Below are positions 40,903 through 49,494 of a stretch of DNA of 64,000 nucleotides, one piece after another (within the stretch, counting starts at the first letter, position 1; the number at the start of each line of letters is the position of its first letter). Origin of the DNA: Sinorhizobium fredii (GTDB lineage: Bacteria > Pseudomonadota > Alphaproteobacteria > Rhizobiales > Rhizobiaceae); the NCBI RefSeq assembly GCF_002944405.1, contig NZ_CP024310.1, positions 806,001 through 870,000 on the forward strand. Direction: 5' to 3'. The translations under genes and the position numbers were made by a program. The notes under the pieces are model-generated. The model saw nothing but the letters and a program-made list of their open reading frames with translations, ran no database searches and was not told the DNA's origin.

Positions 40903-40927
40903 AACGAAATCGCGTCGCCGGGGTTCC
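40903..40927 (-). promoter_or_regulatory. EcfG/RpoE2-type promoter, full consensus
   Basis: Minus strand: GGAAC (40927-40923), 16 bases, CGTT (40906-40903), 27 bp before the ATG at 40876. Confidence 0.65.
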
Positions 40928-41003
40928 CTGACACGCCTGGATGCGGCGCTAGCGGCCGGCTATCATTCGAGGTTTGAAAGTCACTCTCGGAAAAACTGAC
41001 TCT

Positions 41004-41147
41004 TCACTCAAGGAAATATTGACGGTCCTGCGCCCCACGCTCGTCCATTTCCTTGCGCATGACCACCGAGACCGACCTCGGCGCGTCCGAACCGGAGAAG
41101 CACACGCCGGTGATAGGGCCATGCAACTCAGTTTGATTGAACAATAT
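41004..41147 (-). other. possible gene remnant or short reading frame
   Basis: A minus-strand frame reads ELHGPITGVCFSGSDAPRSV then SVVMRKEMDERGAQDRQYFLE and a TGA at 41004-41006. Its composition is protein-like, unlike the other frames here, but there is no good start or ribosome binding site; only a TTG in the frame. It is best seen as the 3' end of a lost gene. The family is not recognised. Confidence 0.3.
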
Positions 41148-41322
41148 ATCAATCTTGCTGCATTGCGGCAGGGGGCGCCACGGCGCGCTTTACGATCATG
41201 GCACCGACCTTAGGCGTTTCGGCGCCACGGCGCTGCAGCCGCTGACGATCTCGGCGGCAGGGGACAGAAGAGAAAAAGGACGGCGAGACGGTCACGGCGA
41301 AGAGCAGTTCCGGTGCCAGTAA

Positions 41323-41487
41323 GATCAAAACGCCGCTGATCGTAACGCCACGATCAATCGCGAGATCTCTCCCTATACCGGCGCCAAGCTGTCGCCGTTC
41401 GAGGCGTGGCTGGTGCTGCGCAACCTCGAAACGCGGCCTTTGCGCATGCGGCATTACCACGATGCGGAGCTGAATGTTGCGACAAGT
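41323..41487 (+). pseudogene. fragment of a PLP-dependent Cys/Met-metabolism lyase gene
   Basis: A frame of about 50 codons reads YTGAKLSPFEAWLVLRNLET then RPLRMRHYHDAELNVA. This is the conserved segment of cystathionine/methionine gamma-lyase and O-acetylhomoserine sulfhydrylase proteins (GA.LSPF.AWL.LRGL.TL.LRM..H..NA). The PLP-binding lysine region and the rest of the gene are absent. It abuts the 3' end of the chemoreceptor gene, so the rest was probably deleted during a rearrangement. The 40928-41322 stretch otherwise shows no intact gene. Confidence 0.5.
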
Positions 41488-41502
41488 CGAGGCTGCTTGC
41501 GA

Positions 41503-43500
41503 TCAGAACTCCTGCCAATCGGCCGTCGCAGCGGCGGTTTGTCCACCGAAGGCGCCGGCGAGCTTGCGGCCGAGCGCCCGGGCGGGGGACGTCGCCGGCA
41601 TGCTGTCGGCTGCGGCGAGGCGCGGTGCCGCGCCCGGCTCAAGCCGGAAGCGGGCGATCAGCCGGGCGAGGTTTGCCGCCTCGTCGGCGAGCCGGTTCGT
41701 CGCCGCCGTCGATTCCTCGACCATCGCCGCGTTCTGCTGCGTCACCTGGTCCATCTGGTTGACCGCGGTCGAGACCTCCGACAGGCCGGTCGACTGCTCG
41801 CGGGCGGCGGTCGCGATCGAATGGACGTGCTCGTTGACCTTGATCACATGCCCCTCGATCAGGGTGAGTGCCGCGCCGGTCGCGGTCACCAGCTTCACCC
41901 CGGCCTCGACCTCGTTGCCCGAGCGCGAGATCAGCGCCTTGATGTCCTTGGCCGCATTGGCGGAGCGCTGCGCCAGCTCGCGCACCTCTTGCGCCACGAC
42001 GGCGAAGCCCTTGCCGGCCTCGCCGGCCCGTGCCGCCTCGACGCCGGCATTGAGCGCCAAGAGGTTCGTCTGGAAGGCGATCTCGTCGATGACGTTGATG
42101 ATCTGGCCGATCTCGCCGGAGGCCGCTTCGATCCTGCCCATGGCCGAGACCGCATCCTTGACGACAGCGCTCGACTGCTCGGTGCTCTTGCGGGCCTCGT
42201 CGACCATGTGGCTGGCCTCCGTCGCCCGCTCCGTCGAGCTCTTCACCGCGGCGGTGATTTCCTCCAGCGCCGAGGAGGTCTCTTCGAGCGAGGCGGCCTG
42301 CTGCTCGGTGCGCTTCGAGAGGTCGCCCGAGGCAATCCGCATCTCGCCGGCGCCGCCGTTGATCGTGTCGATCGCCCCGCGGACCTCGCCGAGCACGGAG
42401 CGCAGGTTCGCCATCGTCTGATTGACATTGGACTGAAGCTCGCCGAAGGCGCCCTGGAACTCGCCGCGCATGGTTTCCGTAAGGTTACCCTCCGCCAATG
42501 CCGAGATCACCCGGCGGGTCTCGGCAACGCCGCGGTCGACGGAAGTAACCAGTTCGTTCACCTGGGTGGCGAAGCGGTCGAGATCGGCATTGTCATAGGT
42601 CTTGGTGATGCGCCGGGTGAAATCGCCGGCAACCGCCGCGGTCACCACCTCTCCGATGCTCGACTGAAGGTCCGCGCTTTTCGCCTGCAGCGCGGCTTCT
42701 TGCGCGTTCAATTCGCGCACCTTGAGGCCGTTCTGCTTGAACACCTCGACGGCGCGCGCCATCGCGCCGATTTCGTTCGCCCTGTCGGTAAAGGGGATTT
42801 CGAGCGACAGATCGCCACCCGCGAGGGTGCGCATGACCGCGGTGGTCCGATTGATCGGGCGCGAGATACCGACAATCGCTAAGGCCATGGCGCCGAGAGC
42901 GCCCAGACAGGCGATCGCCAGCAGCATGAAAGTCGTGATGCGGGCGCTGGTGAAGTCGGTCGAGCTGTCCGCGTAGCTCTGCTTCGCCCCCGCAAGGTTG
43001 ATGTCGCGGAACCCGTCAGCCAGCTTGTCCAGTTCGTTGTAGCTTTGACGCATGGCGCTTGTCAGGAAATCCCCCGCCTCGTCCTTCTTACCGGCGCGCG
43101 ACATCGCGATCAGCTCGTCATGTTGCTTCAGATAGGTGGCGAGTACATCCTTGAACTCGGTGTAAAGCTCGCGCTCCTTCTGGTCGTACACCAGCCCGTC
43201 ATAGGTTCTCATCCGCTCTTCCAGTTTCTTGAGATCGGCGGCGATTGCGTCGTCGGCACGCTTCATGCCGGCTTCGGTGCGGTTGACGATATGCCGATTT
43301 TCCGAGCCGCGGAGGTTGGAAATCGCAGTGTTGATCTTGTTGGTGATGTCGACGCTCGGCACCCAGCGCGTCGCGAGGGTCTCCACGTCGCCGTAAATGC
43401 TGCGAGCTAGGGAAAGGGCAAACAGACCTTGCCCGACAAGTAGCAACAGCAAGACGGCAAAAGCGCCGACGAGTGAGGTTTTGAGTGAAATCCGATTCAT
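41503..43500 (-). CDS. methyl-accepting chemotaxis protein
   Basis: A 665-aa transmembrane chemoreceptor. Segment 1 (SLVGAFAVLLLLLVGQGLFAL) is followed by a four-helix-bundle periplasmic sensor (about 35-190), segment 2 (ITTFMLLAIACLGALGAMALAIVG), two HAMP-like units, and the signalling hairpin with EIAFQTNLLALNAGVEAARAGEAGKGFAVVAQEVR. The C-terminus is ADWQEF, a CheR/CheB-docking pentapeptide (compare NWETF), so it should be a major, adaptation-competent receptor. The start at 43500 follows GGAGG. The ligand is unknown. Confidence 0.93.
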   Translation of the reverse strand: MNRISLKTSLVGAFAVLLLLLVGQGLFALSLARSIYGDVETLATRWVPSVDITNKINTAISNLRGSENRHIVNRTEAGMKRADDAIAADLKKLEERMRTYDGLVYDQKERELYTEFKDVLATYLKQHDELIAMSRAGKKDEAGDFLTSAMRQSYNELDKLADGFRDINLAGAKQSYADSSTDFTSARITTFMLLAIACLGALGAMALAIVGISRPINRTTAVMRTLAGGDLSLEIPFTDRANEIGAMARAVEVFKQNGLKVRELNAQEAALQAKSADLQSSIGEVVTAAVAGDFTRRITKTYDNADLDRFATQVNELVTSVDRGVAETRRVISALAEGNLTETMRGEFQGAFGELQSNVNQTMANLRSVLGEVRGAIDTINGGAGEMRIASGDLSKRTEQQAASLEETSSALEEITAAVKSSTERATEASHMVDEARKSTEQSSAVVKDAVSAMGRIEAASGEIGQIINVIDEIAFQTNLLALNAGVEAARAGEAGKGFAVVAQEVRELAQRSANAAKDIKALISRSGNEVEAGVKLVTATGAALTLIEGHVIKVNEHVHSIATAAREQSTGLSEVSTAVNQMDQVTQQNAAMVEESTAATNRLADEAANLARLIARFRLEPGAAPRLAAADSMPATSPARALGRKLAGAFGGQTAAATADWQEF

Positions 43501-44059
43501 CGATCCTCCGGTCAAATGAGATCTAGGAAGTCGTCATGGTTCCTGTCGGTAGAGAAAAGCCGATCGAGTCATTCGCACGGCAGTGTTCTTCGACATACTC
43601 CGGGTGCTACAACCATGGCATGCAGAAGCGGAAGTGAACAATCTCTTATAAAGGTTACTATATTGCTGATTCAGTGGGCGAGCGGCCGCCATTGCTGCGC
43701 ATTGTGGATATTCAACGCCCCGTTTGTGCTAGTTTCACGAGTAGCCCGTCAGCCGATTCCTATCGGAGATGCATCTGCCGCGCCACAAAGCAACTCTTTA
43801 CATTTAGTCGTGAACGAAACGAGCGTCGCCGGCTGCATCCATCCGCTCAATATCTCCGGCGCGAGCCTCTCGGGCCTCTCCGTAGAAGTGGTCGTCTACC
43901 CGTGGAAGTATTCGTTGCAGATCTAGCCGTATCGGATATGCCCACTGTTTCATCAGGCCCGTCCCAGCAGGCTAATTTTTGGTCACCTGCCCAGCGAGAC
44001 GGTAGAGCTTCTTCGAGCAAGCCACTGCTTTTGCAGCGCTTATATCAAATGTTTGCAGT
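43501..44059. other. gene-poor region upstream of the nitrate transporter
   Basis: About 560 bp with lower GC and no protein-like frame or ribosome binding site. Short open frames of both strands here lack any family feature. It separates the divergent chemoreceptor and transporter genes and could house NtrC-type enhancer sites for the sigma-54 promoter that follows, but I cannot identify a convincing one. Confidence 0.4.
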
Positions 44060-44075
44060 TGGCATGTCTCTTGCT
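44060..44075 (+). promoter_or_regulatory. sigma-54 (RpoN) promoter of the narK-type gene
   Basis: TGGCATGTCTCTTGCT matches TGGCAYRNNNNTTGCW at every defined base, with GG (44061-44062) and GC (44073-44074) exactly ten bases apart. The start of transcription would be near 44086, giving a leader of about 155 nt with hairpins at 44164-44177 (TCGCT-GAGA-AGCGA) and 44218-44231 (GGCGC-CTTT-GCGCC), the latter just before the ribosome binding site. Confidence 0.75.
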
Positions 44076-44241
44076 TTTCATCTGGTGAGCCCGAGCTGAC
44101 CGCCGGCGGTGCCCAATGTCGCGCACCAGGAGCAAGGTTGCTTAAGCAGGATGGAAGCGGCGATCGCTGAGAAGCGACGCGCGTTGTTCGGGGCATTTCC
44201 AGGATCAACGATCGAATGGCGCCTTTGCGCCGGGAGAAGCT

Positions 44242-45501
44242 ATGTCCGCTGTTCACCAGTCACAGAAGATCACTGCCGGGGAGCAGGGCCGCGCCCTGTG
44301 GATCTCGACGACCGCTTTCACCATCTGTTTTGCCGTGTGGACGATCTTTTCGATCATCGGCGTGCGCATCAAGCAGGAACTGGGACTAAGCGAAGCGCAG
44401 TTCGGCCTGCTGATCGGCATGCCGATCCTCACAGGCTCGCTGATCCGCATCGTGCTCGGCATCTGGACCAACCGCTACGGCGGCCGGCTCGTCTATACGG
44501 TCACCATGCTGGCGGCCGCGCTTTCGACCTTTCTCCTCGCCTACGCCACCACCTTCCCTGAAATGCTGCTCGCCGGCCTCGGCGTCGGCATTGCCGGCGG
44601 CTCCTTCGCCGTCGGTGTCGCCTATGTCTCCCCCTTCTTCCCGCCGGAAAAGCAGGGGACGGCGCTTGGCATCTTCGGTGCCGGCAATGTCGGCGCGGCG
44701 GTTACCAAGTTCCTGGCGCCGTTCGTTCTCGTCGCCTATGGCTGGCAGACGGTCGCGCAGGTCTGGGCGGCCGGGTTGTTGCTGACGGCCATCGTCTTCT
44801 GGTTCACGACTGACGACGATCCGAAGTTCCGTGCCCGCCGCGAGGTGAGCCAGCCGCGCAAGAGCTTCCTCGCCGAATTCGCGCCCCTCAGGAACGTTCA
44901 GGTCTGGCGCTTCTCGCTCTACTATTTCTTCGCCTTCGGCGGCTTCGTCGCGCTAGCGCTGTGGCTGCCGCGTTACCTCGTCGGCGTCTACGGTTTCAAT
45001 CTCGAGACGGCGGGCATGATCGCCGCGGCCTACTCCATTCCCGGCAGCATTTTCCGTGCGTATGGCGGCGCTCTTTCCGACAGGATCGGCGCGCGCAAGA
45101 TCATGTATGCGATGTTCGCCGTGTCGGCCGTCGCAACGCTCATCCTCTCCGTGCCCGAGGGCGGCGCGTTCCAGATTACCCCGGTCGTGTTCGTCGCCGT
45201 TACCTTCGTGCTCGGCTTCGTGATGAGCCTCGGCAAGGCGGCCGTCTACAAGCACATTCCCGCCTATTATCCTGAGCATGTCGGCGCTGTCGGCGGCGTC
45301 GTCGGCATGATGGGCGGCCTTGGCGGCTTCATCCTGCCCGTCGCCTTCGGTTTCCTCAAGGACTGGACCGGCCTCTGGTCAAGCTGTTTCATGCTGCTCT
45401 TCGTGATCGTCGCCGTCTCGATGGTCTGGATGAACGCCTCGATCCGCCAGTTCAAGCGGCGTGCCGACGAGGGCGCGCCGGTCGGTGCCTACGGGCGATA
45501 G
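44242..45501 (+). CDS. MFS nitrate/nitrite transporter (NarK/NasA type)
   Basis: A 419-aa permease with 12 predicted membrane segments. Two nitrate-signature glycine-rich segments are visible: GVGIAGGSFAVGVAYVSPFF then PPEKQGTALGIFGAGNVGAA (segment 5 region), and VGGVVGMMGGLGGFILPV (segment 11). The conserved substrate Arg in SLIRIVLG is present. GGGAG precedes the start. It has a consensus sigma-54 promoter, so nitrogen-limited expression via NtrC is likely. No nitrate or nitrite reductase gene is in the window; a strong terminator follows immediately. Confidence 0.88.
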   Translation: MSAVHQSQKITAGEQGRALWISTTAFTICFAVWTIFSIIGVRIKQELGLSEAQFGLLIGMPILTGSLIRIVLGIWTNRYGGRLVYTVTMLAAALSTFLLAYATTFPEMLLAGLGVGIAGGSFAVGVAYVSPFFPPEKQGTALGIFGAGNVGAAVTKFLAPFVLVAYGWQTVAQVWAAGLLLTAIVFWFTTDDDPKFRARREVSQPRKSFLAEFAPLRNVQVWRFSLYYFFAFGGFVALALWLPRYLVGVYGFNLETAGMIAAAYSIPGSIFRAYGGALSDRIGARKIMYAMFAVSAVATLILSVPEGGAFQITPVVFVAVTFVLGFVMSLGKAAVYKHIPAYYPEHVGAVGGVVGMMGGLGGFILPVAFGFLKDWTGLWSSCFMLLFVIVAVSMVWMNASIRQFKRRADEGAPVGAYGR

Positions 45502-45599
45502 GCTTCGACGGTGGCGCGATCGCAGGAACTGACCGCGCCGAACGGCATCCGCCTCCATACACTCGCTTCCCCGCAGGGATTGCCAAAACCCTGCTTCCT

Positions 45600-45626
45600 G
45601 CCCGGCACTCCTGTGCCGGGCTTTTT
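45600..45626 (+). terminator. rho-independent terminator after the nitrate transporter
   Basis: GCCCGGCAC (45600-45608), loop TCCT, GTGCCGGGC (45613-45621), then TTTTTC. Perfect 9-bp stem with a T-run. Confidence 0.92.
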
Positions 45627-45650
45627 CGTTCCCTTTTGGGAGCCCTGAAT

Positions 45651-46421
45651 TTAGAAGGAAAGGTCGAGGACCTTGCCCTCGAAGAGCCGGTCGCGCGAAC
45701 CTTCGAGGTGCTTGCGCATCAGGTCGCGGGCCTCTTCGGCGTGGCCCTCCTGAACGGCGCGGTAGATCTGCCGATGTTCTTCATAGACCTGTTCCAGGCC
45801 CGGTCGCGGGCCCATCAGCGAAAGGCCATGAAGGTGCATACCGACGGCGATATGGGCGCGCAGGGCCTCGAGCGAGGCGGTGTAGTAGTGGTTGTTGGCC
45901 GCTTCGGCGACCGCCTTGTGGAAGAGAAAATCGGCATCGGTGCGGTGCAACTGATGGCTTGTCGCTTCGCGCAGTTCGGCAAGCGCCGCGGCGATCCGAG
46001 CGATCGCCGCCTCGTCGCGTCGCTGGGCGGCGTAATAGGCGGCGGCGGGCTCGATCGTCAGGCGGAATTCATAGCAGCGCTGAATGTCGGCGATCGACTT
46101 GACCGGCGAATAGGCGAGCTGCGCGGCGGCCGAGACCTGGGCGCTGACGAAGGTGCCCGCACCCTGGCGCGAATAGATCAGGCCCTGCTCGCGCAGCCTC
46201 CCGAGCGCATCGCGCACGACGGGGCGGGAGACGCCCAGCATCGAGGCGAGCTCATGCTCGCCCGGAAGCCTCGAATCCGGTGCGTAGTTGCCGGTGCGGA
46301 TCCGCTCGTGCAACTGGTTGAAGACCCGATCGACGAGCTTTACCGATTTGCCGCGTTCGCTTTTCGCTTCGGCTGCCGCCTCATGGCCAAGGCCGCCATT
46401 CTCCGCCATTCGCTTACCCAT
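45651..46421 (-). CDS. FadR/GntR-family transcriptional regulator
   Basis: A 256-aa regulator with an N-terminal winged helix (GNYAPDSRLPGEHELASMLG, then VSRPVVRDALGRLREQGLIY) and a C-terminal FCD ligand domain (FRLTIEPAAAYYAAQ; DADFLFHKAVAEAANN; EEHRQIYRAVQEGHAEEA). Such proteins sense small carboxylates or sugar acids. Several in-frame ATGs exist (46439, 46430, 46421, 46409); 46421 is a compromise, and it overlaps the kinase stop. It lies at the end of the kinase-transporter operon. A palindrome at 53490-53506 in the central divergent promoter is a possible binding site. Confidence 0.87.
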   Translation of the reverse strand: MGKRMAENGGLGHEAAAEAKSERGKSVKLVDRVFNQLHERIRTGNYAPDSRLPGEHELASMLGVSRPVVRDALGRLREQGLIYSRQGAGTFVSAQVSAAAQLAYSPVKSIADIQRCYEFRLTIEPAAAYYAAQRRDEAAIARIAAALAELREATSHQLHRTDADFLFHKAVAEAANNHYYTASLEALRAHIAVGMHLHGLSLMGPRPGLEQVYEEHRQIYRAVQEGHAEEARDLMRKHLEGSRDRLFEGKVLDLSF

Positions 46422-47502
46422 CCTGTTCATCGGCCGCATGCCGTAATTCTGGCGCGTCTCGCAGAACCTTTAGCAGAGATTGCGCATTGCCGAAGCCCCC
46501 CGACTTCATCGCTGACCGCATCCTCCCGCCGCCCCGGCGCTCCGTCTCGAACCAGGGGATTCCCGCCTCAATCTCGCCCCTCGGCAACAGCACGCGAGCC
46601 CCCAGCGTATGCAGGATAGCATAGGCCGTATCACCGCCGCCCATCATCAGCATGTCGGGCGCCATGGCGGCGACGAGACGGGCAACGCCTGCGGCGAAGC
46701 GTTCCGCCACAATCTCCGGTGCCTCGGCCAACGTCCCGGTGCATCTCAACAGTGCCGGCAGCCGCGCCGGTCCGCGCTCACCAGGCACTTCGCCGGCCGG
46801 TGCATCGACGTGACTGGCGATGTGACCGCTTTCGAGCAGCACCGCCATCTGCGTCTCGGTGATCGGATCACGCGAACCGAAAGCAAAGAGCGTGCACGGC
46901 GACGGCGCGAAAGGTGCCGGCGACGAAGGCCGGGCGAGCCGCCGGGCAAGCGCACGCCCGAGGCCGCGCGCTCCAACGCCGATGCTGGTCGACCAGTCGA
47001 GGCTTTCGACTAGCGCGTCGAGATCCTCGTCTGAGGCCGCGTCGGCGATCCGAACGTCGATGGCGCTGCCGGAAAAGAGCGGCTCGATCGGCAGCGGTTC
47101 GCCGACGCCGAAACCGGCGACACGGGCTTCGCGGGTGTAGCGTCCCTGGTCGGGCACGGCAGGAGCGACAGCCAAGCGCCGGCGGCCGACGGCAAAGGCC
47201 AGCGCTTCGCTCTCCGCCCCGACATTGCCCTTGAGGCGCGAGTCGATCTTCTTCAGCACGAATACGGGCGAGGTTCGGCACAGGGCGGCGGCGGCCCGCC
47301 TGACGCGATCCGCAGCCCGGAGGGAATCGAGCGCGCGCGACACCGTATTGACCACGACGACCTCCGCGCCCGTCGCAATCGTGGCCTCGACTGCCTCGAC
47401 GTCGAGCGCCACGGCGACGCTCAGGCCTGCATCGACGAAGGGCGTTCCGGTATCGAGGGCGCCCGTCAGATCATCGGCGATGATGGCGACTTTGAGGGTC
47501 AT
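46414..47502 (-). CDS. four-carbon acid sugar kinase (DUF1537 family)
   Basis: A 362-aa ATP-dependent kinase of the DtnK/LtnK/OtnK family, which phosphorylates D-threonate, L-threonate, D-erythronate or related acid sugars. The N-terminal sugar-binding half opens IADDLTGALDTGTPFVDAGL and has VLKKIDSRLKGNVGAE. The C-terminal nucleotide half ends with MLMMGGGDTAYAILHTLGA. The known partner PdxA2 is encoded across the divergent promoter (57183-58169), supporting a shared pathway. The start at 47502 comes one base after the stop of the upstream ATPase gene. Confidence 0.88.
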   Translation of the reverse strand: MTLKVAIIADDLTGALDTGTPFVDAGLSVAVALDVEAVEATIATGAEVVVVNTVSRALDSLRAADRVRRAAAALCRTSPVFVLKKIDSRLKGNVGAESEALAFAVGRRRLAVAPAVPDQGRYTREARVAGFGVGEPLPIEPLFSGSAIDVRIADAASDEDLDALVESLDWSTSIGVGARGLGRALARRLARPSSPAPFAPSPCTLFAFGSRDPITETQMAVLLESGHIASHVDAPAGEVPGERGPARLPALLRCTGTLAEAPEIVAERFAAGVARLVAAMAPDMLMMGGGDTAYAILHTLGARVLLPRGEIEAGIPWFETERRGGGRMRSAMKSGGFGNAQSLLKVLRDAPELRHAADEQDG

Positions 47503-47503
47503 G

Positions 47504-48487
47504 CTATTCGCCGTTTACGGCGTGGCAGGCGACGAGATGCCCCGGCCGCGCCTCCTTCCACTTCGGAACCACCCGGCGGCAGACCTCCATGGCGATCGGG
47601 CAGCGGGTGTGGAAGCGGCAGCCGGAGGGCGGGGCAAGCGGGCTCGGCACGTCGCCTTCGAGGATCTGCCGCTTGCGGCTGCGCTCATGTTCGGGATCGG
47701 TTTCAGGCACCGCCGAGAGCAGCGCCTTGGTATAGGGATGCAATGGCGTCTCGAAGAGCGCGTCGCGGCTGGCAAGCTCGGCGAGCCGACCGAGATACAT
47801 GACGCCGACGCGGGTCGAGATGTGGCGTACGACCGCCAGGTCGTGGGCGATGAACAGGTAGGTGAGGCGGTACTTCTCCTGCAGATCGAGCAGCAGATTG
47901 ATGATCTGCGCCTGGATCGAGACATCAAGAGCCGAGATCGCTTCGTCGCAGACGATGAACTTCGGCTGGCAGGCGAGCGCCCGGGCAATTGCCACACGCT
48001 GGCGTTGGCCGCCGGAAAGCTCGTGCGGATAGCGTGAGGCGAAGCGCGGCGGCAGGCCGACATCGGTGAGCAGTGCCGCAACCTTTGCTTCGAGTTCCGC
48101 CTTGCTGGCGAGCTTGTGGAACAGGATGGGTTCGCCGATCGCCTCGCCGACGGTCATACGCGGGTGGAGCGTCGAATAGGGATCCTGGAAGACGATCTGC
48201 AGGTCGCGCCGGAAGGGCCGCATCCGCTTCTCGTCAAGCGCCGTCAGGTTCTGGCCCTTGTAGAGAACCTTGCCGGAGGTCGCCCGATGGAGGTTCAGGA
48301 TGGTGAAGCCGGTCGTCGACTTGCCGCAACCGGACTCGCCGACGAGGCTGAGCGTCTCGCCTTCGACGATATCGAGGCTGACATCGTCGAGCGCGTGCAC
48401 TGTCGCCGCCCGTTCGCCGAAGGCGCCGAGCCGCACATGGAAGTGCTTGATGAGGTTTTCGATCTTCAGCAGCGGTTCTGCACCCAT
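47504..48487 (-). CDS. dipeptide/oligopeptide-type ABC transporter ATP-binding protein (OppF/DppF type)
   Basis: A 327-aa ATPase of the peptide/opine/nickel importer family. Walker A is GESGCGKST, the Q-loop is [14 protein letters not shown], the signature LSGGQRQR, Walker [13 protein letters not shown] and switch His FIAHDLAVV. The C-terminal oligopeptide/dipeptide extension carries the Cys motif ([14 protein letters not shown]) that can hold an iron-sulfur cluster. It is paired with the next ATPase (1-bp overlap). Confidence 0.92.
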   Translation of the reverse strand: MGAEPLLKIENLIKHFHVRLGAFGERAATVHALDDVSLDIVEGETLSLVGESGCGKSTTGFTILNLHRATSGKVLYKGQNLTALDEKRMRPFRRDLQIVFQDPYSTLHPRMTVGEAIGEPILFHKLASKAELEAKVAALLTDVGLPPRFASRYPHELSGGQRQRVAIARALACQPKFIVCDEAISALDVSIQAQIINLLLDLQEKYRLTYLFIAHDLAVVRHISTRVGVMYLGRLAELASRDALFETPLHPYTKALLSAVPETDPEHERSRKRQILEGDVPSPLAPPSGCRFHTRCPIAMEVCRRVVPKWKEARPGHLVACHAVNGE

Positions 48488-49494
48488 CAGGCGGCCTCCA
48501 GCGCTTTTTCGACGGCGAAGCAGGCGGCGCGGTGGCTTCCTGCAGCGGAAACGGGCTCGAGCTTCGGCACATGCGAGCGACAGATGTCCATCGCCAGCGG
48601 ACAGCGCGGCGCGAAGGGACAGCCCTCAGGCCTGCGGCCCGGTTCCGGCGGCGTGCCGCCGATCGAGTTCAGCCGCGAGGCCGGAGCATCGGAGAGTTTC
48701 GGAATCGAGGCGAGCAGCCCGCGCGTATAGGGGTGGCGCGGATTGGCGTAGAGCGCGTCGACCGGGGCATCCTCGACGACGGTGCCGGCGTAAAGCACCA
48801 CAACGCGGTCGACGAGGCCGGCGATCAGCGCCAGGTCATGGGTGATCCAGACCACCGACATGCCGAGCTTTTCGCGCAAGCCCTTCACCAGGTCGACGAT
48901 CTGCGCCTGGATCGTCACGTCGAGCGCCGTTGTCGGCTCGTCGGCGATCAACAGCTTCGGCTCGCAGGCAAGCCCGATGGCGATCATGACGCGCTGGCGC
49001 ATGCCGCCGGAGAGTTCGTGCGGATAAGCCTGAATGCGGTCCTCGGGCCCCGGAATGCCGACGAGGCGGAGTAGCTCGATGGCACGTTCGCGGGCTTGTT
49101 TCCTGTTCATGCCGCGATGGTAGATCAACGGCTCGGCGAGCTGGTCGCCGATCCGCATTACCGGGTTGAGCGAGGTCATCGGATCCTGGAAGACGAAGCC
49201 GATGTCGCCGCCGCGCACCTTTCTCAGCTCCCGATTCGACATCTTCTGCAGGTCGTGGCCGTCGAAATGCGCCTCGCCCTTGGCGACGCGGATCTTGTTG
49301 GGCAAAAGCCGCATCAGGCTCAGCATGGTGAGGCTCTTGCCGCAGCCGGATTCGCCGACGACGCCGAGCGTCTCGCCCTTGTCGACATGCAGGTCGATGC
49401 CGTCGACGATGACCGCGGGGCCGCTACGCGTTTCGATTTCGACCGTCAGTCCCTTGACGTCGAGCAGGCGATATTCCGTGTTCGCGCTCATCAT
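48487..49494 (-). CDS. dipeptide/oligopeptide-type ABC transporter ATP-binding protein (OppD/DppD type)
   Basis: A 335-aa ATPase. Walker [11 protein letters not shown]-loop [14 protein letters not shown], signature LSGGMRQR, Walker [13 protein letters not shown] and switch His WITHDLALI are all present, with the C-terminal [14 protein letters not shown] motif. It forms the ATPase heterodimer with the next protein. The start overlaps the permease stop by 4 bp. In this locus the transported compound is more likely an amide, opine or sugar-acid conjugate than a peptide (inference). Confidence 0.92.
   Translation of the reverse strand: MMSANTEYRLLDVKGLTVEIETRSGPAVIVDGIDLHVDKGETLGVVGESGCGKSLTMLSLMRLLPNKIRVAKGEAHFDGHDLQKMSNRELRKVRGGDIGFVFQDPMTSLNPVMRIGDQLAEPLIYHRGMNRKQARERAIELLRLVGIPGPEDRIQAYPHELSGGMRQRVMIAIGLACEPKLLIADEPTTALDVTIQAQIVDLVKGLREKLGMSVVWITHDLALIAGLVDRVVVLYAGTVVEDAPVDALYANPRHPYTRGLLASIPKLSDAPASRLNSIGGTPPEPGRRPEGCPFAPRCPLAMDICRSHVPKLEPVSAAGSHRAACFAVEKALEAA

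Noticed and set aside
43516..44099. Two plus-strand frames between the chemoreceptor and the nitrate transporter
   Set aside because: No ribosome binding site, no recognisable family, and the sigma-54 promoter lies inside one of them.
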